From positions 1 to 42,871 of the forward strand of contig CAZUVM010000173.1 of assembly GCA_964623885.1 (NCBI GenBank): DNA of 42,871 bases. The letters run 5' to 3'. A program made the position numbers and the translations under genes. The notes below the pieces were generated by a model. That model was not told the DNA's origin. It saw only the letters and a list, made by a program, of their open reading frames with translations, and searched no databases. Below are positions 8,189 to 17,637 of this stretch, piece by piece; the stretch's first letter is position 1; every line of letters starts with the position of its first letter. The DNA comes from CAZUVM01 sp964623885. Lineage in GTDB: Bacteria; Verrucomicrobiota; Verrucomicrobiia; Limisphaerales; UBA8199.

Positions 8189-8203
8189 GGTCAAAGTGTG
8201 ACC
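8189..8203. promoter_or_regulatory. Operator-like inverted repeat upstream of ECF sigma gene
   Basis: GGTCA-AAGTG-TGACC is a 5-bp inverted repeat with a 5-nt spacer, 53 bp upstream of the sigma start and in the shared upstream region of the divergent giant gene. It could be a regulator-binding site. Symmetry is the only evidence. Confidence 0.3.
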
Positions 8204-8354
8204 ATGGCGCCGTTAGCGAGGAGCTTTCGGCCGCGAAACGAATCGATTCTTCATCCCTGTGAGAGGTTTGAGCGCAGGTTGTGTTCCCGCGATTCGGATT
8301 GATCACATAAAATCCTCTGCTATCCTTTATTTGTTCTGCTAAAGCTCGTTGCCA

Positions 8355-11300
8355 ATGATTGATCTGCTTGCTTCCGGCCGTGCCCGCTGTGCCCTCCGCT
8401 CCATTTCTGTAGTTCACCGTGTGAGCCGCAAAACTGTGGCGCTGCTGACTGTCCTTGCGCTATGTTTCTGTTGCCAAAGCCGGGCGCAAACCGCCTTTCT
8501 GGATTTCAACACCACGGCGCAATTCACCAACAACTTCAGCCGCTGGAACGATAGCAACGGCGTTAACGGCGGCAATTACGCGTTCATGGAGGCAGGTGGG
8601 GCTGGCGTTGGCGCCAGTCGCGGGGTCAGCGTGTTTCAAAACACCGACACCACGGCAACTTATAACTCCGGAAGTTGGGATTTTTCCACTAACGGTGCGG
8701 CGATCATCATCTGCGTGATGATCAAGGCAAACGGACAGACCAGCACCAACAAGATTCAAGTGGGGCTGTTGAATTCGCACACGAATGGGCTGAATGACAA
8801 TGCCGGCGTGGCTTTCGAGAGCTTCCGGTTTTTGCCGAGCGCCACAACCTGGTCGGTCCGCGAGTGCTATCGAACCGGAAACACAACGACGGAGTTTCTG
8901 CTGGGCAATGCACGGTACATTGTCGGTCATTGGTACAAATTCGTCGTGGGTCTGACGAATACCTCGGGCAGCACGGGCGACCTCAGCACGAGTTGTGCAT
9001 TGTACGATTATGGCGCCGACGGCCTGACACCAGGGACCAACATTGTCACTTTTTCGACCTTGCGAAATGAGGTGGGCCTGGCGATTGCCAAGACCAACGT
9101 CACCTGGCCGGCCTTGCGCGCGTTTCAGAACGCGGGTATCGATGCCTGGGATAATTTCCTGGTTTACACCCCATCCAGCCTGCCCGTGTTCACATTGGGA
9201 TTGACCAACCTGACCGTTTCTCAGGGCACCGTCGTGAACTTTGCCGCACTGGCCGATGGTCCGGGAACTATTTCTTACACCTGGTACACCAACGGGTCAC
9301 CGATAGCCGGTGTTAGCACGAATATCTATACCAGTCCGCCGCTCGCGGGCGGCTACACAAATATCATGGTCGTGGCTGCCAACGCGAATGGCGCCACCAC
9401 CAACTCGGCCACCCTCACGGTGATTGTCCCGCAGTTGGCGAGCGTGACAAATCTGCCCGCGACCAATCTGCGGACGAACTCAGCCACGCTAAATGGCCAG
9501 GTGCTGGCCACGGGCGGCGGTGTTCCAACGGTGGCGTTTTATTACGGGCCGTTCGACGGACGCAGCAACAGCGTAGCGTGGTCGAACACCGTTCCGCTGG
9601 GGCTTCAGAACGGCATCCTTTCCTCCAACATCACCGGGCTGGCGGCGAACAGTAATTATTACTTCACGGTCCAGGCGGTGAATGCGGCCGGCACGGCCTG
9701 GGCATCGCCTTCCGGCACGTTCACCACGCCCGCGACAAACGCTGTCGCTTCGAACGTAGTGGCGGTGCTCACGTATCACAATGACGTCGCGCGCACCGGT
9801 CAAAACACAAACGAGACAATTCTTACGCTTGGCAATGTTAACACGAACTCCTTCGGTTTGATTTTCTCCTGCCCGGTGGATGATTGGGTTTACGCGCAAC
9901 CGCTGGTGATGACCAACGTCAATCTTCTCGCCCGCGGAATTCATAACATTGTTATTGTCGCGACGGTTAACAACACCGTTTATGCCTTCGATGCCGATGA
10001 CCCTTCCGTGGCGTCGCCGTACTGGCAAACGAGCTTTCTCGGACCCAACGTGGTAGCTCCGTTGAACACCGACATGACCGGTGCTTGCGGCGGCAATTAC
10101 CAGGATTTCCACGGGCACATGGGCATTGTCGGCACGCCGGTGATCGATCCAACCACTGCGACGCTCTACGTCGTCGCCAAAACGAAAGAAAATGGCTCGA
10201 CCTTTGTGCAGCGTCTGTACGCGCTGGACCTGGCGACCGGAGCGGAACGCCCAGGCAGTCCGGTCGTAATCTCGGCGACTTACCCTGGCAGCGGCGATGG
10301 CAGTGTTGGTGGCGCGATCAATTTCGACCCGATGAAGGAGAACCAGCGGCCGGCTCTGGCGCTGGTCAATGGTATTGTCTATATCGGCTGGTCCTCGCAT
10401 TGTGACTGGGGTCCTTACCATGGCTGGCTGATTGGGTACAACGCCCAAACACTCGCCCAATCGGCCAAGTGGATGACGACGCCCAATGGAGGTTTGGGCG
10501 GTATCTGGTCTTCCGGCGACGCTCCCGCGGTCGACACGGCTGGCAACCTGTACTTCGAAACCGGCAACGGAACTTTCAGTCCCGCCAGCGGCGACTACGG
10601 CGATAGCTTTCTTAAAGTTGCCACAACCAATGGGCTTACATTTGTGGATTATTTCACTCCATTCGATCAGGCTTCATTAGATAGCGCCGACCTGGATATT
10701 GCCTCGGGCGGAGCCATGCTTCTGCCGGATTATATCGGCAGCACCGCCCATCCTCATTTGCTCGTTGGCGGCAGCAAAGCAGGAAAAATTTACCTGCTTG
10801 ACCGCGACAACCTGGGCCATTTCAACGCGTCGGGCGATTCCCAGATCGTGCAATCGGTCACGAATGCTACCGGCAAGTGCTATGACACGCCGGCTCTGTT
10901 CAAAAACACGTTGTACATGGCCGGCACCGGTGATCCGCTCAAGGCGTTCACGATTAGCAATGCAACGGTCACTCCGACGCCTTCCTCTCAAAGCGCCACG
11001 ACCTACGGTTTTTCCGCGCCGACCGTGAGCATCTCCGCCAACGGAACCAGCAACGCCATCGCCTGGGCGCTGCAGGTCGATGGCTGGGCCAGCGGACAAC
11101 CGGCCATTCTGCACGCTTACAACGCGACCAATCTCGCGCTCGAATTATACAATAGCAGCCAGGCCGCCTCGCGCGATCTTCCCGGTGGCGCCGTCAAATT
11201 CACCGTACCGACGGTGGCGAACGGCAAGGTTTATGTCGGCAGCCAGTATTCGCTCGCGGTCTTCGGCAACGCTTCGGTTTGGCTTCCGGCGCCAGTGTTC

Positions 11301-13781
11301 TCGCCGCCTGGCGGTACGTTCACTACCCCAGTATCAGTTAGCTTGTCGGACACCACTCCCGGCGCGAGCATCTATTACACTTTGGATGGATCGACGCCGA
11401 CGCAGAACTCGGCTCTCTATACCGGGCCGTTCCAACTGACGAATTCCGTGGGCGTCCGCGCGCGCGCCTTTAAGAGCGGCGCGGTGGCCAGCACCGTGGC
11501 CACAGCCACGTTCATCAATAGTTCCGCCATTGGCACCGGCACCGGCCTTTTGGGCGCATACTATTCGAATCATTTTTCCACCAATGCTTACAGCGGCTCG
11601 CCGACGTTGGTCCGGACCGACGCGGTAGTGAATTTTAACTGGGTTAGCGGTTCGCCGGCGGGAAGCATCAGCAGCGATTACTTCACGGTGCGCTGGACCG
11701 GTTCAGTGCAGCCGCAATTCAACGAGACCTATACGTTCTATACGACCACCGACGATGGCGTGCGACTTTGGGTGAACGGCCAATTGCTGATCGATCACTG
11801 GGTCAACCAGGGATCAACCGAATGGAGCGGGTCAATCAATCTCCTCGCACAGCAGCGCTACAACATCGAAATGGACTATTTCGAGAACACCGGCAGCGCA
11901 GTTGCGACACTCTCCTGGAGCAGTCCATCGACCACCAAAGCGGTCATTCCACAAACGCAACTTTATCCGGTATCGAATCAGCCGCCGGTGGTTTCCTTGA
12001 CCAGCCCCACAAACGGGTCGGTGTTCACCGCCGCTGCGAGTGTTTCACTCGTTGCCAATGCGAGCGATGTGGACGATTCCGTAGCTAGGGTGGATTTCTA
12101 TTCCAACGGTAGTCTCGTTGGTACGCTAACCAACACCCCGTTCACGTTGACGGTTAACGGTCTCGGGGCGAGCAGCTACAATCTCACCGCGGTGGCGACG
12201 GATTCCGCCGGATACGCCTCCACATCGGGTCCGGTCAACATCACCGTAGTTGCAGGTACTGGCGCGCCCTATGGATTGACCGGTCGCTCCACCGTATCGG
12301 CCTTTTTGAATATGCCGCCGAGCGCCGGCGGGACCATTCCGCCGAAGATCTCTCAAACCGGCGTGTTCGCCAATACGGCCGGTCTCAGCCCGGCTTCCGG
12401 CTTGCTTCCCTATACCGTTTTAGTGCCGTTCTGGGCTGATGGCACATTGAAAACTCGTTGGTTTGCTGTGCCGAATAATGGCAGTCCGTTCACACCTGGC
12501 GAACAAATTGCCTTTGCACCCACCGGCGAGTGGACGTTCCCCGCCGGCACCGTCTTCGTGCAACATTTTGATTTGGTTACCGATGAAACCAAACCGGGCG
12601 TCACCCGGCGGCTCGAAACTCGCTTACTGGTGTGCGACACGAACAACGCCGTCTACGGTGTGACCTATAAATGGCGACCCGACAATAGCGACGCCGATCT
12701 TCTAACAGCCGCCGTTTATGAGGACATCGCCATCACGAACTCCGTCGGCGTCCGCACCCAAACCTGGTACTATCCCGCCCCGGCCGATTGCCTTGATTGC
12801 CATCAGCCTGCGGCCAATTACGTGCTCGGCGTCAAAACCCGCCAGCTTAACGGCAACTTTACCTACGCGTCCTCGGGCGTTACCGACAACCAGCTACGCA
12901 CCTTCAACCGCCTGGGGCTGTTCTACCCGGCTTTCAACGAAACCAACATCGCGGGCTACACGCATCTCGAACTATTAACCAATGCTGCCGTTTCGATCGA
13001 ATCGCGCGCGCGATCATACCTGGACGCCAGTTGCGCCCAATGTCATCGACCGGGTGGAACGGGACCAACGTTCGACGCGCGCTACGATACTCCTTTGACA
13101 AACCAGAATTTGATCAACGCGCCGGTGCAGAACGGCGACCTCGGCTACGACAACGCGAAGATTATCGTGCCGAAAGACATTTGGCGCTCAATTGTCTACG
13201 AGCGCATGAACAACGCCGATATCGACCTGCGCATGCCTGACATGGCGGGCACCCTCGTCGATACGAACGACGTGCAGCTCATGGTGAATTGGATCAACAG
13301 CCTCTCTGGGACGCCCGCACTCGCTCCGCCTACGCTCGTGCCGGCCGGTGGGCTGTTCCTGGGCTCCGTCAGCATTGCCATCCAGCATCCGGATACCAAC
13401 GCGACCTTGCGTTACACGCTCAACGGCACGCTGCCATCGAGCAGCTCCCAGCTCTATATCGGCCCCTTCGTGTTGACCACGAACGCGACGGTTACCGCGA
13501 AGGCTTTCGAGACCGGGTTAAACGACAGCGTGGCCGCCAGCGGACTGTTCAGCATCCGTCCGCCGGTGCAGTTTAACAGCGGCGGTTTGTTTGCCAGCAA
13601 CGAATTCGAGCTGTCGCTGTCCGGGCTGGCCGGCAAGAGCTATGTGCTCCAGGCGAGCACCAATCTGGTCGATTGGATTACCCTCAGCACCAACGTCGCT
13701 CCCAACAGCCCATTCTTCCTGTTTGATCCGGCGGCCACCAATTTCCCAGCTCGCTTCTATCGCGCCTTCGAACTGCCTTAG
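8355..13781 (+). CDS. Giant exported multidomain protein: LamG/Ig/Fn3, PQQ-like propeller, PA14, di-haem cytochrome-like region
   Basis: This protein has about 1808 residues. A hydrophobic stretch VALLTVLALCFCCQSRAQ gives a signal peptide. The ATG at 8355 is used here, but the GTG at 8421 would give a tidier signal peptide. Approximate order from nucleotide positions: jelly-roll/LamG-like domain (8490-9170), Ig-like (9180-9430), Fn3-like (9430-9735), PQQ-like beta-propeller (9760-11275; repeats such as NTVYAFDADDP and KIYLLDRDN), chitobiase-C-like domain (11290-11520; YYTLDGSTPT), PA14 (11535-11970; DDGVRLWVNGQLLIDHW), Ig-like (11980-12255), a region with two haem-c motifs CLDCH (12789) and CAQCH (13032), a second chitobiase-C-like domain (13315-13560), and a short beta-rich tail. 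It is probably periplasmic or surface-exposed and may bind carbohydrate and transfer electrons; the substrate is unknown. No frame disruption is seen. Confidence 0.9.
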   Translation: MIDLLASGRARCALRSISVVHRVSRKTVALLTVLALCFCCQSRAQTAFLDFNTTAQFTNNFSRWNDSNGVNGGNYAFMEAGGAGVGASRGVSVFQNTDTTATYNSGSWDFSTNGAAIIICVMIKANGQTSTNKIQVGLLNSHTNGLNDNAGVAFESFRFLPSATTWSVRECYRTGNTTTEFLLGNARYIVGHWYKFVVGLTNTSGSTGDLSTSCALYDYGADGLTPGTNIVTFSTLRNEVGLAIAKTNVTWPALRAFQNAGIDAWDNFLVYTPSSLPVFTLGLTNLTVSQGTVVNFAALADGPGTISYTWYTNGSPIAGVSTNIYTSPPLAGGYTNIMVVAANANGATTNSATLTVIVPQLASVTNLPATNLRTNSATLNGQVLATGGGVPTVAFYYGPFDGRSNSVAWSNTVPLGLQNGILSSNITGLAANSNYYFTVQAVNAAGTAWASPSGTFTTPATNAVASNVVAVLTYHNDVARTGQNTNETILTLGNVNTNSFGLIFSCPVDDWVYAQPLVMTNVNLLARGIHNIVIVATVNNTVYAFDADDPSVASPYWQTSFLGPNVVAPLNTDMTGACGGNYQDFHGHMGIVGTPVIDPTTATLYVVAKTKENGSTFVQRLYALDLATGAERPGSPVVISATYPGSGDGSVGGAINFDPMKENQRPALALVNGIVYIGWSSHCDWGPYHGWLIGYNAQTLAQSAKWMTTPNGGLGGIWSSGDAPAVDTAGNLYFETGNGTFSPASGDYGDSFLKVATTNGLTFVDYFTPFDQASLDSADLDIASGGAMLLPDYIGSTAHPHLLVGGSKAGKIYLLDRDNLGHFNASGDSQIVQSVTNATGKCYDTPALFKNTLYMAGTGDPLKAFTISNATVTPTPSSQSATTYGFSAPTVSISANGTSNAIAWALQVDGWASGQPAILHAYNATNLALELYNSSQAASRDLPGGAVKFTVPTVANGKVYVGSQYSLAVFGNASVWLPAPVFSPPGGTFTTPVSVSLSDTTPGASIYYTLDGSTPTQNSALYTGPFQLTNSVGVRARAFKSGAVASTVATATFINSSAIGTGTGLLGAYYSNHFSTNAYSGSPTLVRTDAVVNFNWVSGSPAGSISSDYFTVRWTGSVQPQFNETYTFYTTTDDGVRLWVNGQLLIDHWVNQGSTEWSGSINLLAQQRYNIEMDYFENTGSAVATLSWSSPSTTKAVIPQTQLYPVSNQPPVVSLTSPTNGSVFTAAASVSLVANASDVDDSVARVDFYSNGSLVGTLTNTPFTLTVNGLGASSYNLTAVATDSAGYASTSGPVNITVVAGTGAPYGLTGRSTVSAFLNMPPSAGGTIPPKISQTGVFANTAGLSPASGLLPYTVLVPFWADGTLKTRWFAVPNNGSPFTPGEQIAFAPTGEWTFPAGTVFVQHFDLVTDETKPGVTRRLETRLLVCDTNNAVYGVTYKWRPDNSDADLLTAAVYEDIAITNSVGVRTQTWYYPAPADCLDCHQPAANYVLGVKTRQLNGNFTYASSGVTDNQLRTFNRLGLFYPAFNETNIAGYTHLELLTNAAVSIESRARSYLDASCAQCHRPGGTGPTFDARYDTPLTNQNLINAPVQNGDLGYDNAKIIVPKDIWRSIVYERMNNADIDLRMPDMAGTLVDTNDVQLMVNWINSLSGTPALAPPTLVPAGGLFLGSVSIAIQHPDTNATLRYTLNGTLPSSSSQLYIGPFVLTTNATVTAKAFETGLNDSVAASGLFSIRPPVQFNSGGLFASNEFELSLSGLAGKSYVLQASTNLVDWITLSTNVAPNSPFFLFDPAATNFPARFYRAFELP

Positions 13782-13798
13782 CACATCCAAGCAGTTGA

Positions 13799-13914
13799 AA
13801 ACCACAGATGAACACAGATGGACACAGATTTACTGCAACGTTAGTGACATCTTGCTGGTCGAGTTCAGATTCGAGGCGCTTTTTATCTGTGTGAATTTGT
13901 GTGAATCTGTGGTT
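13799..13914. repeat. Imperfect inverted repeat with 10-bp internal periodicity
   Basis: Left arm 13799-13831 starts AACCACAGATGAACACAGAT and right arm 13882-13914 is its imperfect reverse complement. Each arm is three tandem 10-mers of the CACAGATGAA type. The rest of the 337-bp gap (13782-14118) holds two shorter palindromes near 13955-14000 (GCAGGA...TCCTGC and GGGCAG...CTGCCC) and the DUF4197 gene promoter region, with no other gene. Confidence 0.7.
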
Positions 13915-14118
13915 AAACTGAATTGTCCGGCTTAGCCTTTTTACCGCCGGGTATTGCAGGAGTCTCGTCCTGCGGGTTCGGGCAGCGTCTCCCTGCCCTC
14001 CCCGGAGTTCCAACAATCCAACAACCCTCCTGCGGCCCAAACCCCAATTGCTTGCCGACTCAATCCGGGCGATCTTTGGTTTGGCGTAATTGGTCGATGA
14101 ATCTGCGCGAAAGGAGAA

Positions 14119-14856
14119 ATGCAGCGTTACTTGTCTATTGGCTTGGTGGTTCTGGTCTGCAACGCAGCGCAGGCTTTGGCCCAAAATCCGCAATACTCCG
14201 TAATCGGCCGGTCGCTGGCCGTGACTCATGACCAGGCGGTGGGCGGATTGAAGGAAGCGCTGCTCAGCGGAGTGCAGGTGGCGGTGCGCGAATTGGGCCA
14301 TGAGAACGGCTTCCTCACCAATCTCAACGTCCGCATTCCCATGCCGGAACAACTGCAGGCCGTCGAGCGCACGTTGCGCGCGGTTCATGAAGATAAGTTG
14401 GCCGATGATTTCGTCGCGGCCATGAACCACGCCGCCGAACAAGCTGTGCCCCAGGCGGTCTCCGTTTTTACCGACGCGATCTCGCGCATGACGTTAGCCG
14501 ATGCTGAATCAATCCTGACCGGCCCGCCGGTTGCCGCCACCCAATATTTTCGGCAAACCGAGCAAACTAATCTTTTCGAGCAGTTCCTTCCGGTCGTCAA
14601 AAAAGCCACGGATGCCACCGGCGTCACCTCCGACTACAAGCGCGTTTTGCAATTGACTGAGTCGAACAAGTATCTGGCCGCCTTGCTCGGCGCATTTTCG
14701 CATTCGGAGTCGCTCGACCTGGACGCCTACATCACGAATAAAGCGATGGATGGTTTGTTCAAGGAAATGGCGCTCCAGGAGCAATTGATTCGACAAAACC
14801 CGGTGGCTCGAACGAGCGACTTGCTGCGAAAAGTGTTCGGGGCGATCACGGGGTGA
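14119..14856 (+). CDS. DUF4197 domain protein, exported
   Basis: This 245-residue protein has a cleavable-looking signal peptide (LSIGLVVLVCNAAQALAQ). The remainder matches the DUF4197 pattern: GLKEALLSGVQVAV, the IPMPEQLQ segment, MNHAAEQAVPQA, MTLADAESILTG and AATQYF appear in the expected order. The molecular function of the family is unknown; members are predicted periplasmic and helical. A GAAAGGAGAAATG context gives AGGAG about 4 nt from the start, supporting 14119. It converges on the MFS gene with 27 bp between stop codons. Confidence 0.88.
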   Translation: MQRYLSIGLVVLVCNAAQALAQNPQYSVIGRSLAVTHDQAVGGLKEALLSGVQVAVRELGHENGFLTNLNVRIPMPEQLQAVERTLRAVHEDKLADDFVAAMNHAAEQAVPQAVSVFTDAISRMTLADAESILTGPPVAATQYFRQTEQTNLFEQFLPVVKKATDATGVTSDYKRVLQLTESNKYLAALLGAFSHSESLDLDAYITNKAMDGLFKEMALQEQLIRQNPVARTSDLLRKVFGAITG

Positions 14857-14883
14857 GCGGCCCCGTCGCCGCCATTCGTTGAT

Positions 14884-16113
14884 TCATTTCCGCAGCGATT
14901 TGAAACTGCGATACAACAGCAGGTCGTAAACTATCTTCAATCCGCCGGCGACGAAGAACGGCGCGCTAAGCAGGGTTGCGCTGGCGAAAAGGGGGCCCGC
15001 GAGCACGGGCGCCAGTCCGGCGCCAATCGTGCGCGCCGTTCCCGTAATGCCCGAGGCCGCCGATCGTTCCTCAGGCCGCACAACCGAAACCGTGTAAGCC
15101 TGCCGCGTCGGCACATCCATTTGCGAAATGGCGAACCGCATTAGCAGGACCGCAATCGCGAGTTTTAGGTTCGGCATCAACGGCACGAGGATCAGCAGCA
15201 CGTTCGAAGGCAGGTGCGTGAACACCATCGTGTTGATCAAACCAATCCGGTTCGCCAGTTTCGCGGCGCTTAGCGCGGAAATGCCGGCTAGCAGATTGGC
15301 TCCGAAAAAAATTGCCCCAAGCAGGCCCGGCGCCACACCGAACCGTATGTGAAACCAATAGGCCATGAAGCTCTGCATCACGAACCCGCCTGCAAAGGCG
15401 TCGATGGAGAACAAACCCGCCAGTTTGAGCACGACGCAGCGCGAGTGGTGAATGCCCAAAAGCCGGCTGGCGATGCCGCCTTCCATTTTGCCGGGCGCGT
15501 CGACCTCGACTGATGGGGGCAATTTCAGGAAGAGCACCGCAAGCAACAGGCCGATCACTCCGTACAACACAAGAATGATTTGGTAACGCGCCAGCAAACC
15601 GATGCCGGCCCATGCTGCGCCTTGCATCAGTCCGCCGGCCAACAGCGCTCCGATTGCCCCGGCGAAGGAGCCCGCAAGGTTGTACCAGGCAAATACCCTT
15701 GTGCGGCTGGCTTCGGGAACGCTTTGTGACAGCGCGGCCTGCTCGATCGAGAGGAAGGGGCCAACTTCATTGCCGCTGGGGCTGATCACACCGATGATCG
15801 CTGCTGCCAGCATGGCAAAAAAATTGTGCGTCAGCGCAAATGTCACCCCAGCGAAACACATCAAAACCGCGCCGGCAACGAGCATTCGCCGGCGGCCCAA
15901 ACGATCCGCCCAGGTTGTCATCCACAGTGAGATCACCGTGTCGCCCAGCAATGTCAGTGTGAGCAATGCCCCGATGCGCGTGGCCGGCAGGCCCAGCGCC
16001 GCGAGATAAACCGCCAGGATCACCGACAACAGCCCGTAACCGGTCATGCGCAGGATACGCGCCGCAAACAGGGTCTTTACACCCGGTGCATGGGAATTGA
16101 GCGCCGGCAACAC
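14884..16113 (-). CDS. Major facilitator superfamily transporter
   Basis: This 409-residue integral membrane protein has about twelve hydrophobic segments in two six-helix halves. The MFS signature between helices 2 and 3 is visible as WADRLGRRRML (about 69-79). The first helix region and ARILRMTGYGLLSVILAVYL are typical of drug/sugar-exporter-like MFS proteins. The substrate cannot be assigned. It is divergent from the VOC protein at 16263 (149-bp shared upstream region) and converges on the DUF4197 gene. Confidence 0.9.
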   Translation of the reverse strand: MLPALNSHAPGVKTLFAARILRMTGYGLLSVILAVYLAALGLPATRIGALLTLTLLGDTVISLWMTTWADRLGRRRMLVAGAVLMCFAGVTFALTHNFFAMLAAAIIGVISPSGNEVGPFLSIEQAALSQSVPEASRTRVFAWYNLAGSFAGAIGALLAGGLMQGAAWAGIGLLARYQIILVLYGVIGLLLAVLFLKLPPSVEVDAPGKMEGGIASRLLGIHHSRCVVLKLAGLFSIDAFAGGFVMQSFMAYWFHIRFGVAPGLLGAIFFGANLLAGISALSAAKLANRIGLINTMVFTHLPSNVLLILVPLMPNLKLAIAVLLMRFAISQMDVPTRQAYTVSVVRPEERSAASGITGTARTIGAGLAPVLAGPLFASATLLSAPFFVAGGLKIVYDLLLYRSFKSLRK

Positions 16114-16262
16114 CGAGCCAGCATACGGGAGGGACAGCAGTGTTCAACATGAACGCTTGATCAGAATAAAACCAAGGTGGCTGTGCAGGAGACCCTCAAC
16201 GCTCAACCCTCTTACCAGAAGTTGCCTTTTCGTCGGTCTCGGACGATGTTCGCGCGATTCCT

Positions 16263-16631
16263 ATGAAGATAAAAGAAATCGCCTTCTTTGCTTACGCAGT
16301 GAGCGACATGGCCAAAGCGCGCCCCTTTTATGAAGGAGTGCTGGGACTCAAACCCAATGCCGAATACAACGGCTCGGGCAACCCGAATTGGGTGGAATAC
16401 GATATCGGCAACGGCACGCTCGGTATCGGCTGCGCACCCGGCATGTGGGAACCCTCGCCTAAAGGCGCTTCAGCCGCCCTGGAAGTGGATGATTTCGACC
16501 AAGCGCTGGCCTTGGTGAAAGAAAAAAATCTTGCTGTCGTTATGGGGCCCCATGACTTTCCTACGTGCCGGATGATCGTGATCGCCGACCCGGATGGCAA
16601 CCGGATCACCCTGCACCAGCGGAAACGGTAG
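16263..16631 (+). CDS. VOC family (glyoxalase/dioxygenase-like) protein
   Basis: This 122-residue protein has the paired beta-alpha-beta-beta-beta modules of the vicinal oxygen chelate fold. The first runs from IKEIAFFAYAVSDMAKARPFYEGVLG and the second ends in DPDGNRITLHQ, where a metal-ligand position would lie. The short length fits a homodimer. No substrate can be named; the family includes lactoylglutathione lyases, ring-cleaving dioxygenases and antibiotic-binding proteins. It is transcribed divergently from the MFS gene, so a shared regulator is possible but not shown. Confidence 0.88.
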   Translation: MKIKEIAFFAYAVSDMAKARPFYEGVLGLKPNAEYNGSGNPNWVEYDIGNGTLGIGCAPGMWEPSPKGASAALEVDDFDQALALVKEKNLAVVMGPHDFPTCRMIVIADPDGNRITLHQRKR

Positions 16632-16716
16632 TTGGCTGAGGATGCGAGAACCGGCTCGAAGCCTCACGCAACGGTCGCAAGTGCGCCAAGGGTAGATGAA
16701 CCGCAGGCAACCGGAA

Positions 16717-16842
16717 CAACGCAAAGCCGCAAGGGCGCGGTGCCGCAAAGAAACTGGTTCGGCTTGAGCCCGAGGTGACCTCCGTGCGATCACTCCTGGT
16801 CACACGGATCGACGTTTCGAGGACCTTTGCGGCCTTGCGTTG
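16717..16842. repeat. GCAAAG-type inverted repeat
   Basis: CAACGCAAAGCCGCAAGGG (16717-16735) and CCTTTGCGGCCTTGCGTTG (16824-16842) are reverse complements with two mismatches in 19. A related single arm (CCTCACGCAACGGTCGCAAG) occurs at about 16662-16681 and again near 31026. The 314-bp gap 16632-16945 between the VOC and ankyrin genes holds nothing else recognisable. Confidence 0.65.
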
Positions 16843-16945
16843 AAAAATATTCCACGTGGTCCTGGACACGGGATGCGTGGTTAGCATGAGAAGGGTCGCC
16901 TTCGTCTCCAAGGCGTGTTTATCAATCCATTAATCAACCAATCCA

Positions 16946-17626
16946 TCAATCCGGGACACTGTCCCCCAAAAGTTGTCTTATCCACACGCTGCGGGCGCAT
17001 TCGATAACGCTCTTTCCCCTGCCGCATTTCAGATTCGGACTTAAGCCGAGAGCAAGGAACCGTTTGATGATCTCGCGCTGCGCATGGATGGCTGCGGCCG
17101 CGCCGCTTCCGCCCCGCCCGGTATTCTGTACCGCCAGGTGGAACGGCGTCGACCCAGGTTTGTTCCTCGCTTTTGGGTCGGCGCCGGCTTTGAGTAGACA
17201 ATTCACCGCGGCAGCGCACCTCGTTCGTACAGCGCGATGCAGCGGGGTAGCGCCGTTCTTATCCTGCACATCGATGTTGGCACCGTGGTCCAGAAGGCAT
17301 CGAATCGTTTTCACCTGCCGCTGCGCATTCCATGCCCGGCCCGTGATGCACCCGTCGGCGGCGTAATGCAACGGCGTGCTCCTGCGCATATTCCCGGCCG
17401 CATTCGGGTCAGCGCCTGCGGCCAGCAACATTCGAACAATCTCAACCCGATAACCCGCCGCAGCCAGATGGAGCAGCGTGTCGTTAACGTAAATCCAGTG
17501 GGAGATTCCTAAACGATACAACATCGGACACCGAAAGGTCCACGCCACCAGTCCGGGATCCGCCTGAAGCAACCGTTTTGCAGCTCGTGCGTCGTCCTCA
17601 ATGATAGCAGCAATGATCTCGTTCAT
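16946..17626 (-). CDS. Ankyrin repeat protein
   Basis: This 226-residue protein has at least four ankyrin repeats: NDTLLHLAAAGYRVEIVRMLLAAGADPN, STPLHYAADG...TIRCLLDHGANID, GATPLHRAVR...AVNCLLKAGADPK and STPFHLAVQN...IIKRFLALGLSPN (shown abbreviated). No signal peptide is seen, so a cytoplasmic protein-protein interaction role is likely; the partner is unknown. The ATG at 17626 is chosen because the longer frame to 17947 would run through the end of the upstream glycosidase gene and has no repeat homology. It lies 11 bp after the stop of the GH43-like gene, suggesting one transcript. Confidence 0.85.
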   Translation of the reverse strand: MNEIIAAIIEDDARAAKRLLQADPGLVAWTFRCPMLYRLGISHWIYVNDTLLHLAAAGYRVEIVRMLLAAGADPNAAGNMRRSTPLHYAADGCITGRAWNAQRQVKTIRCLLDHGANIDVQDKNGATPLHRAVRTRCAAAVNCLLKAGADPKARNKPGSTPFHLAVQNTGRGGSGAAAAIHAQREIIKRFLALGLSPNLKCGRGKSVIECARSVWIRQLLGDSVPD

Positions 17627-17637
17627 TCGTGGCAAGG

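Noticed and set aside
8151..8417. Minus-strand open frame of 88 codons between the sigma and giant genes
   Set aside because: It overlaps the signal-peptide region of the giant gene on the opposite strand and covers the divergent promoter region; no homology pattern is visible.
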